Assembly: GCF_028618575.1 (NCBI RefSeq)
Contig: NZ_JAQITA010000007.1
Span: forward strand, 45,886 to 109,885
Direction of reading: 5' to 3'
DNA length: 64,000 nucleotides
Source of the DNA: Bartonella sp. ML70XJBT.G
GTDB lineage: Bacteria; Pseudomonadota; Alphaproteobacteria; Rhizobiales; Rhizobiaceae
Shown here: positions 27,529 through 37,336 of the stretch, piece by piece
Layout of the letters: every line of letters starts with the position of its first letter
Numbering within the stretch: the first letter of the stretch is position 1
Position numbers and translations under genes: made by a program
Notes under the pieces: generated by a model
Told to the model about the DNA's origin: nothing
The model's input: only the letters and a program-made list of their open reading frames with translations
The model's database searches: none

Positions 27529-28758
27529 TTAAAGAGGCTGCATAATTTTCTGCCTATATTCAGCAAATTGGCGGATAGAATGCGCAATTGAGATAGCCAT
27601 TTGTTTTCTCCATTGGGGATTGTTTAATAATTCTTCATCCTCTTTATTGGATAAATAACCAATTTCTATCAAAACAGAGGGGATGTCTGAGGCCCTTAAA
27701 ACTTGAAAATCAGCATATCGATGAGGATTATTTATCAGATTGATATTACTTTTTGATAAATTTGCAACAACACTATTCGCAAAACTCACCGAAAATGCGT
27801 GCGTTTCACGTCGGGTAAGATCGAGCAAAATATCTGTAACTTCAAGCGATTCATCTGCCGGTAAACCATCCAGAAGATCAACTCTATTTTCATTTTCAGC
27901 TAAGGACTTTGCAATTGCATCAGATGCTTTGTCTGATATGGTATAGACTGTAGCACCACGAAGAGAACGTAAATTAATAGTATCTGCATGAATAGATATA
28001 AAAAGATCGGCATCAAATTCTTGCGCTTTTTTAACTCTTTCACTCAATCTTAAAAAAATATTAGAATCGCGTGTTAATGCTACGGTGATATGAGAGTATT
28101 TTTTTAATTCATCTCGCAAAACACGAGCAAAGGCAAGTGTTACATCTTTTTCTAAAATCCCACTAATACCTCGCGCACCTCCATCAATTCCACCGTGACC
28201 AGGATCAAGAACAACACGAAAATTACGTGTTGTTATTCGTTGTATTTTTGTATCAAGCTTGTTGCTTTCTTGTTTTTCAAATATTTCATTAAACTCTTCT
28301 TGTGTCGTTTTACGAATATCAATCAGGAGTTGCCATAAACCATTCTCTAATTTTTGGACTGTATTCTTTTCAACAACAAACGCAATTTTACTCGTCAAAA
28401 TAATGCGTGAAGTCCGTATATCAGAAAAACCATAACGAACATCTGATAACATACTTGATAATGTCTTCTGTTTTTTAAAAGGTGTATTTTGTGTGGAAAA
28501 ATCAACAGTAGGCAAATTAATAATCAAACGGGCAGGCTTATCCAAAATCTGTAAACGAACATTGGGTTCAGCATTAAAAACCGCAATAATACGTGTTCGT
28601 GCACTATCTCCAATAGTTCGCAAATCAACAAGTTCTAAAGCATTTGCCGCTTGGATATTTATTTGAAATGTTAAAAAAAAGAATACATAACATAGGACGT
28701 ACAAAATAATATCCCAATAGGCTGCTTTTGGCTTTTTGATAGAAACCCCTTTTATCAT
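27529..28758 (-). CDS. amiC: N-acetylmuramoyl-L-alanine amidase (AmiC type)
   Basis: A 409-residue periplasmic amidase that cleaves the bond between muramic acid and the stem peptide during cell separation. A hydrophobic segment near residues 16-38 is a signal peptide or anchor. An AMIN domain (LVDLRTIGDSARTRI onward) spans roughly 40-135. The amidase_3 domain has the zinc motifs DPGHGGIDGGARG, FISIHAD and a catalytic Glu in VLIEIGYLSN. ATG at 28758 is preferred to a TTG at 28803. Divergent from rne. Confidence 0.92.
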   Translation of the reverse strand: MIKGVSIKKPKAAYWDIILYVLCYVFFFLTFQINIQAANALELVDLRTIGDSARTRIIAVFNAEPNVRLQILDKPARLIINLPTVDFSTQNTPFKKQKTLSSMLSDVRYGFSDIRTSRIILTSKIAFVVEKNTVQKLENGLWQLLIDIRKTTQEEFNEIFEKQESNKLDTKIQRITTRNFRVVLDPGHGGIDGGARGISGILEKDVTLAFARVLRDELKKYSHITVALTRDSNIFLRLSERVKKAQEFDADLFISIHADTINLRSLRGATVYTISDKASDAIAKSLAENENRVDLLDGLPADESLEVTDILLDLTRRETHAFSVSFANSVVANLSKSNINLINNPHRYADFQVLRASDIPSVLIEIGYLSNKEDEELLNNPQWRKQMAISIAHSIRQFAEYRQKIMQPL

Positions 28759-28803
28759 AAGTGAAATACTCTTAAATTCTCTATTAGCAACAATTGATCT
28801 CAA

Positions 28804-29366
28804 TGGTATAAAAGCGATCTATCAGATTTATTTCATCTTTTTCAATAAATGCTGAATTCTCCAACTTTAAAAAATACCTCTAAAAATTAAATTAAGGCAA
28901 TAAAGGCATTATAATGATATGTATTTACATTGTTACTTGCCAAAATCATGATATCAACATAAAAGAACATTTACGGCTTCCTAGCCAATAGTAACCACCT
29001 AAATAATCTGTAGTCCATATTAAGTTGTTTTTTAGAATATTTCTTACCACGTTATACATTCAGGCTTTTATGGATGAAAATTTTTTGTGTCACAAAAGCT
29101 AGGATTACGTTATTTAGATTCGCTGGTTCGGATATCCGAGCTATTTAAAAGATTATTTTACCGGAGACTTACAAAAATTATGAGTCACAAAAAACAGAGG
29201 GAAATGATGATGAGAATTACTGTAAATGCAGTCATGCATCTCTATGGAGTATCCCGTTCTGTTTTACTGGTACTTCCCTTTTATGGCAGACAGCCCCTCA
29301 CATTTGCGAATAGCCATACTATTCGTTTGAATAAAGTTGCGCTTGTCGCCTTCAGGATTTTAACTT
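28804..29366. other. Long upstream region of rne
   Basis: About 560 bp between divergent amiC and rne. A plus-strand frame from 29087 runs into rne out of frame and looks like chance. RNase E genes are known in E. coli to carry a long autoregulatory leader, and this spacing would allow one, but I cannot identify a conserved structure. An AGGA at about 29353 precedes the rne ATG. Confidence 0.45.
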
Positions 29367-32000
29367 ATGTCAAACAAAATGCTTATAGATGCCTCCCATC
29401 CGGAGGAAACACGTGTTGTTGTCGTTCACGGCAACAAAATTGAGGAACTTGATTTTGAATCAGAACATAAAAAGCAGCTTAAGGGGAATATTTATCTGGC
29501 ACGTATTACACGTGTAGAGCCATCGCTCCAAGCCGCTTTTGTAGAATATGGTGGTAATCGCCATGGTTTTTTGACGTTTTCTGAAATTCATCCCGATTAT
29601 TATCAAATTCCTATTGCGGATCGTTTGGCCCTTCTCGAAGAAGAAGAAAAAGCTGCTGTGGGAGACAATGATGTAGATGCCCCTACTGAAGAAACAAAAA
29701 AGAATAAACGACGCTCCAGAAAAACAAAAAAAGATGAGCGTAATGATGTCATGGCAGCTGGTGTTGAAAATGACATGAGATCTGAAGCAATAACCGTTGA
29801 TGATGCAGAAGAAGCTTTTAGTGCAAGTATTGCTCATGATGATATTGAAATGGTTGGTGCTGAGGATGTGCGTGAAGAACTCCCTACCTATCAACGAAAA
29901 CAAGGACGTCAATATAAAATTCAAGAAGTGATTAAGCGGCGTCAAATTTTGTTGGTGCAAGTTATCAAGGAAGAACGTGGCAATAAAGGTGCTGCACTCA
30001 CAACATATTTATCCCTAGCAGGTCGTTATTCTGTTCTCATGCCCAACACAGCACGTGGGGGTGGTATCTCGCGAAAAATAACCAATGTACAAGATCGCAA
30101 GCGTCTTAAAGAAATTGTCAAAGAGTTAGCTGTTCCTAAAGGCATGGGGGTTATTTTACGAACGGCTGGAGCAAATAGAACAAAGGCCGAGATTAAACGC
30201 GATTATGAGTATCTTACCCGATTGTGGGATACTATCCGCACTTTGACTCTCAAATCTACCGCTCCATGTCTTGTTCATGAAGAAAGTAATCTCATAAAAC
30301 GTTCTATACGAGACCTTTACAATAAAAATATCAATGAAATTCTTGTTTCAGGTGACCAAGGATATCGTGAAGCAAAAGATTTCATGCGTATGCTTATGCC
30401 AAGTCATGCAAAAGTTGTACAGCCTTATCGTGACCCTATTCCGATTTTTACGCGCAATAATATTGAAATGCAACTTGATAAAATGTTGCACCCGCAAGTT
30501 TCTTTAAAATCTGGTGGTTATCTTGTTATTAATCAAACAGAAGCGCTTGTTGCTATTGATGTCAATTCTGGTCGTTCTACCAAAGAGCTGTCTGTTGAAA
30601 AAACAGCATTACAGACCAATCTTGAAGCTGCAGAAGAAATAGCACGTCAATTACGTTTACGTGATCTTGCTGGTTTGATTGTGATTGATTTTATCGATAT
30701 GCTTGAAGAACGTAATGTGAGACTAGTTGAGAAAAAATTGAAAGATTGCTTAAAAAGTGATCGTGCTCGTATTCAAGTTGGTCACATTTCACATTTTGGC
30801 CTTTTGGAAATGAGCCGTCAACGTATTCGCGTATCCGTTTTAGAAAGTACAACACAACCCTGCCCGCACTGTGCTGGAACAGGAAATGTTCGTTCTGAAT
30901 CATCAATCGCTTTACATGTCATGCGCTCAATTGAAGAATATCTTCTTCACAATCCGCAACACAATATCACTGTGCGCACGCCCGTAACAACAGCGCTTTA
31001 TGTTTTAAATCATAAACGCAGTATTCTTGTTAATCTAGAAACGCGCTTTAAACTTAATATTAGTATTGAAGCCGATGATAGCATTGGAACGCAACATCTC
31101 ATTATTTCTAAAGGGACAATAGCAGAAGCAGTTTCTCAGACTCCATTGCTCTTTGAAGAGAGTCATAAAGAGGAAATCGCAGATGAGATTTTAATAGATA
31201 ACCCTGTTAGCGAAGATAGAACACTTGTTGAAACAAAACAAAAACGTCGACGTAAAAATCGTCAAGGCGAAATGAATGAGAATTCTCTTTCCACCATGCA
31301 TAAAAAAGATGATGCACTCAATGATGATACTCGTCGTCGGGGACGTCGTCGGGGACGTCGTGGTGGGCGGCACAATCAGGATAACAGTTTTTATCAACCT
31401 CGTATTCCTTATGCGGAACCAGTTGGAGATTTTGCCAAACAGGCCTTAGAAGAAATCAAGACAGCCTATCGCAAACGTCGTATTCCAGCTGAAAAATCTG
31501 TTCCATCAGTTCCATTAGAAGAAGCAAAAAACGATACGCAACACTTGAATATACAACAAGATGACATTGTAAAAGTTGATACGGTTGCTAAACCTAAAAA
31601 GCGTAAAGCGCGTTCGTCAAAAACAGTGCACAGTCAGCAAAATATCGAAAACGATCAAAATGTAATAGTAGCAGAGTCTTTAGAAGAAAAACCTATAACA
31701 GCTCCAAAACGTAAGGTTAAAACAAAAAAAGTGAATGAAACTGCACATGAGATCGCGGAAGAAACGCTTGAAAATAGCAAAAAACGAATACGTAGAACGC
31801 GTAAAAAAGCACTCTCTAAAGAGTTAACAACACAAGAAACTTCAGAACAAAAAACTGTAAGTGAGGAAACTGCCAAACCAACTTTCTCCAAAGTTGAAGA
31901 GAAAATCAATACTCCTGTTGTTATATCATCAACCCCTGATGATTCTCCAAAGACTGAGCGCATTGGTTGGTGGAAACGTAGAAATCTTTCTAAAAATTAA
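29367..32000 (+). CDS. rne: Ribonuclease E
   Basis: An 877-residue Rne/Rng family endoribonuclease, the core of RNA decay and rRNA/tRNA processing. It opens with MSNKMLIDASHPEETRVVVV and an S1 domain (AFVEYGGNRHGFL) that is split by a charged insert of about 100 residues, as in other alphaproteobacterial RNase E. Catalytic aspartates lie in VAIDVNSG and VIDFIDM, and the Zn-link is CPHCAGTG. The C-terminal third is low-complexity and basic, with an Arg-rich tract encoded by tandem copies of GGACGTCGTCGG near 31340, likely binding RNA or partners. Confidence 0.96.
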   Translation: MSNKMLIDASHPEETRVVVVHGNKIEELDFESEHKKQLKGNIYLARITRVEPSLQAAFVEYGGNRHGFLTFSEIHPDYYQIPIADRLALLEEEEKAAVGDNDVDAPTEETKKNKRRSRKTKKDERNDVMAAGVENDMRSEAITVDDAEEAFSASIAHDDIEMVGAEDVREELPTYQRKQGRQYKIQEVIKRRQILLVQVIKEERGNKGAALTTYLSLAGRYSVLMPNTARGGGISRKITNVQDRKRLKEIVKELAVPKGMGVILRTAGANRTKAEIKRDYEYLTRLWDTIRTLTLKSTAPCLVHEESNLIKRSIRDLYNKNINEILVSGDQGYREAKDFMRMLMPSHAKVVQPYRDPIPIFTRNNIEMQLDKMLHPQVSLKSGGYLVINQTEALVAIDVNSGRSTKELSVEKTALQTNLEAAEEIARQLRLRDLAGLIVIDFIDMLEERNVRLVEKKLKDCLKSDRARIQVGHISHFGLLEMSRQRIRVSVLESTTQPCPHCAGTGNVRSESSIALHVMRSIEEYLLHNPQHNITVRTPVTTALYVLNHKRSILVNLETRFKLNISIEADDSIGTQHLIISKGTIAEAVSQTPLLFEESHKEEIADEILIDNPVSEDRTLVETKQKRRRKNRQGEMNENSLSTMHKKDDALNDDTRRRGRRRGRRGGRHNQDNSFYQPRIPYAEPVGDFAKQALEEIKTAYRKRRIPAEKSVPSVPLEEAKNDTQHLNIQQDDIVKVDTVAKPKKRKARSSKTVHSQQNIENDQNVIVAESLEEKPITAPKRKVKTKKVNETAHEIAEETLENSKKRIRRTRKKALSKELTTQETSEQKTVSEETAKPTFSKVEEKINTPVVISSTPDDSPKTERIGWWKRRNLSKN

Positions 32001-32007
32001 ATATAAG

Positions 32008-32037
32008 AAAACCGCCGTAAATATTTTGCGGCGGTTT
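32008..32037 (+). terminator. Strong terminator-like hairpin after rne
   Basis: AAACCGCCG (32008-32016) and CGGCGGTTT (32029-32037) are exact reverse complements with a 12-nt loop, 8 bp after the rne stop. The A-rich and T-rich flanks let it work in both directions; the convergent IalB-family gene ends at 32096. Confidence 0.65.
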
Positions 32038-32095
32038 CAACAAGTATACATAGCGAAAAAGATCCAAAAAATACTTCACTTGTGTCGTATATTCG

Positions 32096-32707
32096 TTAGT
32101 TTTGTTTCGCTTTCTCTTGCTCAGCGCGCATACGATCTTCAATCTCTTTTTGCTTGGATTGAATGGCTTGTTGCAATTTTATTTGTTCTTGTTGAAAATC
32201 TTTTTCCTCCATACCAGGACCTGTGTATGCAGCTGTGAATCCATTAAGAGAAAATTCAATAGGATTAGCTGAACCACGGAAATTAATTGTAGTGACAACC
32301 ATTTTTGAACCACTTTTCATAGCTGTAATCAGCTTGTCATCTAACACATCATTGGCAATACAACTAGGACCGTTACAAATAATATAAGGAACTTTTTTAG
32401 AGAAATTATCTCCTATTTGAATGAGAACCCCTTCTGGCAAAAAACGACCTGTAGGTACTTGAATACCTATACGTTTTTCATTTTGTTTTCCTTTTATTTC
32501 AACAAGATTAAAGGCTGTTAAAGGCTGTCCTGTATTTGATACAACAGTGTTCATGGTGTTACAAACATCAACATCATGCTGCTTACTGCAAACCTTATAC
32601 CAACCTTGAGATAAAGTCTGCGCCCCTGCAGAAGTATGAATTGTAAAAAAAAGGGCAATAGCTCCCGCTACCCCTGAAATAACAGAATAGATATTTTTAT
32701 GCGACAT
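32096..32707 (-). CDS. Invasion-associated locus B (IalB) family secreted protein
   Basis: A 203-residue protein with a clear signal peptide (hydrophobic core, cleavage near AGA-Q29). The body matches the IalB family: GWYKVCSKQHDVDVCNT, IGIQVPTGRFLPEGVLIQIG, YIICNGPSC and LDDKLITAMKSGSKM, with four cysteines likely forming two disulfides. The last 40 residues are a charged helical tail (QQEQIKLQQAIQSKQKE). IalB in Bartonella is linked to erythrocyte invasion. Members exist in several copies in Rhizobiales, so whether this is IalB itself or a paralogue is open; no ialA-like neighbour is present. Confidence 0.88.
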   Translation of the reverse strand: MSHKNIYSVISGVAGAIALFFTIHTSAGAQTLSQGWYKVCSKQHDVDVCNTMNTVVSNTGQPLTAFNLVEIKGKQNEKRIGIQVPTGRFLPEGVLIQIGDNFSKKVPYIICNGPSCIANDVLDDKLITAMKSGSKMVVTTINFRGSANPIEFSLNGFTAAYTGPGMEEKDFQQEQIKLQQAIQSKQKEIEDRMRAEQEKAKQN

Positions 32708-33051
32708 GATTAAGTTAATCCTTTCAACGCGCTTTTATAATATCCCCAACAACAGGAATACTAAATATAATTTCAATCAAGTGTATTAAATTAAACCAAT
32801 GAAATGACACCCTCTCTTTACGCTTCTTACTTCAATATAAAGAGAAAAGTCAAATTTAGAGGAAAAACTACAAATTGCCAGCTGAATTCTTATGCATTCT
32901 TATACAGATTCCACCATTTATAGCATTGAGATTTTATGAAATTGATCCACAAAATACTTTAGTGTTACGAAATGGGATAAAATTGTATAAACGAATCAGT
33001 ATTATAATATAGTTAAAGTAAATTCTTCTGTTATTCTATAGATATTATTAA
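32708..33051. other. AT-rich intergenic stretch, no gene seen
   Basis: About 340 bp between the IalB-family gene and the decayed peptide-binding protein gene on the other strand. No frame, RNA gene or strong hairpin stands out. The promoters of both neighbours would lie here. Confidence 0.45.
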
Positions 33052-34815
33052 TTTAAATTTTTTATATTTATACTTCTTCTTTTAAACCATAAAGCTCTAG
33101 CGAGAGATATTGCAATGCATGGAGTTGCTAAATTACTGGAAAAATTTAAACATTTTCCTTATGCATTTCCTGATGCAAATTGAAAAAGTAGAATTACTTA
33201 AGGTTTTGTTGGTACATTTGATGGATTAAATCTCTTCATCATTCGCAGTTTTAGAACAACTGCGAGAGAACTTTTTTCTGATGAACAATTTTCTAGTCTT
33301 GTTTATAAAACAATGATGGTATGCATCTCGCGATGAAGCTTTTACACTTTAATAACCTCTCGGCAGAAAAGTTGAATTAAATAATCCACGCACTGACATT
33401 ATTTTTTCTGAATCCAAAAGTGCGCATTTTCAAATGCAAAGCTACTACAGTTGAAAACGTATTCTTCACAATAAAACTTCTTAAAGATAAAGGAAGACCT
33501 CAATTTGATCGCTATATGAAATATATAGAAGCTATCGAAAGAATCAAAGATTATATGGTATACGCTTCCGACGTTCAAAAGATCGCAAATTTCCATTTTT
33601 TTTGGCAAGCCTAATGCTTATAGTACTTCGACATATTATTAATGTTGATGATTTTGCAAAATGAATCGAATAAAATTTCAGGAAGCAGTCCCTATATTAT
33701 TGAACATGCTGATCTAAGTGAATGAATTATTTATAAACGCAATCCTCATTATTGAGGAAAAATCTTTCCATTAATAAAGGATTAAATAACTTTGATAGCA
33801 TGCAAATGGAATATTTTGTAATAATATGGCATATTTTGGACCTCTTTAAAAGGTATGATTGTTGTTTTTATTGAGGCAAATCCCAATCGTGGGCAACACT
33901 CCTATAATTTTCCAGCTGTCCGCGAAGAACGTGTTATTAAAGAATAATTTCTCAAAGGGAATTTCTGTCGATCTCATAAGATCTGTTTTTATACACATCG
34001 TAACATTTTTAAAGATAAAAAAATATGATGAGCTTTGTCTCTCCTTTTTGAGTTTGAATTGGCCAATCATTGCCTTTGCAATCATATCTATAGTAGAATA
34101 GGAGATTATTGGGATGTAGCTATTTCTTTTATCTGTTGGAAAACCAGCAAGCGAAAAAGAAAAAACACTTTTAGCACCTTATCCTGATACAGTTCTTTCT
34201 GAGGTTTTTGATGAAAACTGGTGTATTTGCAAAACAAATGGATCAAGTATGGATCGATCAAGGATGAAAAAAGCTTGAAAACTTTTATAAAAAGTAGGAT
34301 TTACGAAAAAAATAATAAAGCTATTACCCGTAATGGTTTGCCTTTTTAATTTGAAATTATGACTCAATCACGTGAAAAAGCAAAAATTGCTTTTGCCTTT
34401 CAAAATATGTTGTCACGCATAAGTATTCACGCTGAAGTCAGAACTGTTTATGATAGTCATACCAAAACCGTTTGGGAATGTTTAACTATGATATGATTAT
34501 AGCAAAATTTAAAAACGCTCTCTCCAGCAAACGAACAAATAAAATGTTGGAGTTCTACTTCTCGAAATTTAAAAGGGAGTTTTAATTTTTCTGGAGCAAC
34601 TGATCTTGCTATAGATGCAATGATAAAAGCCATGCTTGATGCACACCAGATGTTGATTTCATTGCAGAAGTTCGAGCTTTGGATAGAATTCTGATTTCTG
34701 GAAGTTACTATATAGCTCTGTATCATTTACCTGCAGTGGATAACGCGTTGATCATACATTAAATACCCTACTAATATATCAATTTATGGATATCTCTGCC
34801 TGTTTGGTGGTGTCA
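33052..34815 (+). pseudogene. Decayed YejA-like peptide ABC transporter substrate-binding protein
   Basis: Three-frame reading restores a nearly full-length extracellular solute-binding protein of family 5, YejA type. In order: hydrophobic leader then ARDIAMHGVAKLLEKFKHF; GFVGTFDGLN (compare G-x-x-G-T-F-D-x-L-N-P); LLKDKGRPQFDRY; NKGLNNFDSM; NFPAVREERVIK; LLAPYPDTVLSEVFDENW; MLSRISIHAEVRTV; SPANEQIKCW; AEVRALDRILISGSYY; and KYPTNISIYGY. Nonsense codons (for example 33181-33183 and 33199-33201) and many frame changes interrupt it, and the leader has no start codon. No yejB, yejE or yejF lies next to it. Intact relatives take up peptides such as microcin C. Confidence 0.8.
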
Positions 34816-35402
34816 GTAAAAAATAATTAAACAAAAATTATTTTATTTATGATAACATATTGATAAAAATAATAAAATTTTATAAAAATAGCTTTATTTT
34901 TTACATAAAATAAAAAAAAATCGTTATGTTTCTTCTTTAAATTTAGAATTTATTTAATAAATTTACTGTATTTTACTTAATCTAGAATAGCCATATGCAA
35001 TGGCTCTCTAGAAAAATAAGTATGTACTTATTATATATGGTATAAATTTACAAAGATTCGTAAATAAAGTTAAACATAAACTAAAAAGCTAATAATGTGA
35101 AATCTTCTTATAAGAATTTCCTAAAACGTAGAAATATCAATATTTTTCAGCGAAGAACAGAACGAAACTAATAGCATATTGTAATAAATTTTTTTAACAA
35201 AAATCATATTATCAGCCTCTTCTATAAATTATATAGTAAATCTTTATTCTATAACCTTAATTGAAATTTTAATGTATTCACTATAAGTGTTTGTTTCATG
35301 CTATATGACAGCATTATTTCTTATGCTTTGCTCCCAATATATTATTGTACAAAAATTAAAAGCCTTTCCACTTTACATAAAGTGTAACGAGAATAGAAAC
35401 AA
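34816..35402. other. Very AT-rich non-coding stretch
   Basis: About 590 bp with no gene or gene remnant I can recognise. A short perfect inverted repeat, CACTTTA (35369-35375) and TAAAGTG (35378-35384), lies just past the end of the minus-strand pseudogene and is followed on that strand by CTTTTAATTTTTG, so it may be that gene's old terminator. Confidence 0.45.
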
Positions 35403-36255
35403 CTACCTTTGATTAAAGCACTCTTCAATACGAGAAACTGTCCGATTTAGAATATTCTTCCTTTTAATTGAAAGCATTATATTTATGTACTTCTCTCATG
35501 GTTTTACAAAGCATAGGTGCATCTCTTTTCAACAACATGTCATCCTGTGTAATAGCAGCCTTTATATTGTTAAATAGTTCTTTTTCATAGCTATCAGAAC
35601 TGTTCGTTAACAATTCTTTAATACTCCTATTAAAACGGGACTTATTGAATTATTTGCCCAAATAAAATCTTTATGTTCCAATCAAAATCTTTGCGTAAAA
35701 TAACACCTATATCGCTTTGCAATATGTTCCAAAGAGTTTTAAAAAAATCGTAAAGGTTAAATAATTCTTCATTACTTCATCATCACCTCTAACACCTTCA
35801 TTCATTTTCAATTCGTTAAATAATTGAGTCTTTTTCAAATATTTTTTTGCTCTAATGAGCTTTTCCTCATACTCTTCTACGTAGTACTCCCCTGCCACAT
35901 GCATTTTAGATATAAATTTTAGTTTTTTCAGTGAGACTATTTAATTTAGAACCCAAATTATAACATTCATCCTTCAGATCTTTCTGTTCTTGCAAAAGCG
36001 TATTCTGTTCCTGCAAGAGTCCATAGTATTCTGTATTCTTAGAACTGCGATTTTTAAAAAGATTAAAATTAGCAAGTTTTTCTTCAATAAATTTTACTCT
36101 ACTGTTAATATTCTCTCTTTTCTCTTTAAAATACTGATATTTTTCATCAAAAAATAATTTGGCTAAGCTGGACTCTGCATAAGAATTTTTGAAGCAACAA
36201 ATTAAAGTGAGTAACAAAAAAGCTATAAAAGTAATTTTTGTAATAAAGAAAACAT
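35403..36255 (-). pseudogene. Broken inverted paralogue of the secreted coiled-coil gene at 36479
   Basis: Reading the minus strand across frames gives an almost full-length relative of the intact gene next door. Matching parts are MFSLLQKL then LTLICCFKNSYAE (leader), DEKYQYFKEKRENINS, FIEEKLANFNL, EEYEEKLIRAKKYLKKTQLFNE, GDDEVMKNYL, LQSDIGVILRKDFDW, APMLCKTMREVHKYN and KRKNILNRTVSRI at the end (stop at 35405-35403). Frame changes occur in the leader (near 36230), near 35905, near 35745 and again toward the 3' end. Length (853 bp) equals that of the intact copy (858 bp). Confidence 0.78.
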
Positions 36256-36371
36256 TTCATTCTTTCTAAAAATCATATGAATCTATTACTGTCATTAAAA
36301 AAATATTGTATCGATATGTATTAATTAAAAGTGATATTTTGGTAAAATATAAAAATTTTTGAGTGTTTTAA

Positions 36372-36401
36372 CTGACACGTTTTACACATATTGTATATAA
36401 T
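36372..36401 (+). promoter_or_regulatory. Candidate promoter for the secreted coiled-coil gene
   Basis: CTGACA (36372-36377) and a perfect TATAAT (36396-36401) are 18 bp apart, about 78 bp ahead of the ATG at 36479. It lies in the 223-bp region between the divergent paralogues. In DNA this AT-rich TATAAT can occur by chance. Confidence 0.4.
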
Positions 36402-36478
36402 TGAGTTGATATCATCAGGCAAATATATTAAACAGTGCGCTATTGAAATAGAGAACACCATTTATAAAGTGAAATAAG

Positions 36479-37336
36479 ATGATTTCCTCATTACAAAGAT
36501 TGTTAAATATGATCTTTTTATTACTCGCTTTGATATGTGGAGTAAAAAATGTTTATGCTGCATTTCTTTTTAATGAAACTCTTGATGAAAAATATCAACG
36601 TTTTAAAGATAGAAAAATTATTGTTGACAGTGAAATTGGATTCATTGAAGAAAAACTGGATGAGTTGAATCTTTTGATAAAACGTACTCCTCGTATAAAA
36701 CACTCCAAGATTTTGCATGAACAGAATAAGCTTTTGCAAAAACAGGATGACCTCAGTCAGGAACATTTCAGGCTTACTTTAAAACTAAATAAGTTAGCTG
36801 AAGAAAAACTTAAATTGATATATAGAACATACATCGCGCAAGAGTATGAGGAAAAAGAATATGAAGAAAAGCGTCTTAAAGCAAAGGAATATTTAGAAAG
36901 AATTCAATTTTTTAATGAATGGAAAGTAACTGAAAATGTTTTAGGTAATGATGAGATAATGAAAAACTATCTTATTTTTGTTGTTGCTTGCAGAACCTTT
37001 GAAAGCATCTTGCATAGTGATATAGCTGCTGTTTTGCGCAAAGATTTTGGTTGGAAAAAGAAGGATTTCAATTGGGCAAAAGATGCAATCCAGTCAATAG
37101 ATCTAAAGTTAGTCAAAAGCATTAAAGAACTTCTAAAAACAGGACCTTATCATTATAAAAAAGAGTTGTATGACAATATAATAAATGCTGTCATACGTGG
37201 GGATTCATCTTTGGAAAATATACCTATGATTTGCAGAGCATTTGAGGGAGTGCATAATATAGTTTTGCCAAATAAAAGAAAAAATATTATAAGTCGTATG
37301 CTTTTCTATATGCACGAATGGTTTAGTAAAATTTAG
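36479..37336 (+). CDS. Secreted coiled-coil protein of unknown function
   Basis: A 285-residue protein with a signal peptide (MISSLQRLLNMIFLLLALIC, cleavage after VYA about residue 28). Residues 33-150 are strongly charged and helical (DEKYQRFKDR, FIEEKLDELN, EEKEYEEKRLKAKEYLE), typical of a coiled coil. The C-terminal half (MKNYLIFVVACRTFE to the end) looks like a compact helical domain ending MHEWFSKI. I do not recognise a named family. A decayed paralogue lies immediately upstream in the opposite orientation. Codon use is as AT-rich as the flanking DNA. Exported, so a host-facing or envelope role is possible but only inferred. Confidence 0.65.
   Translation: MISSLQRLLNMIFLLLALICGVKNVYAAFLFNETLDEKYQRFKDRKIIVDSEIGFIEEKLDELNLLIKRTPRIKHSKILHEQNKLLQKQDDLSQEHFRLTLKLNKLAEEKLKLIYRTYIAQEYEEKEYEEKRLKAKEYLERIQFFNEWKVTENVLGNDEIMKNYLIFVVACRTFESILHSDIAAVLRKDFGWKKKDFNWAKDAIQSIDLKLVKSIKELLKTGPYHYKKELYDNIINAVIRGDSSLENIPMICRAFEGVHNIVLPNKRKNIISRMLFYMHEWFSKI

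Noticed and set aside
29087..29443. 118-codon frame ahead of rne
   Set aside because: It overlaps the first 77 bases of rne in another frame and is basic and Cys-rich at the end only because it reads rne out of frame; more likely leader sequence.
33859..34101. 80-codon plus-strand frame and the opposing 33846-34085 frame
   Set aside because: The plus frame is one fragment of the decayed YejA-like gene and the minus frame is its shadow; neither is an independent gene.
35707..36217. Two short minus-strand genes
   Set aside because: They align end to end with the intact protein at 36479-37336 and are pieces of one broken paralogue.
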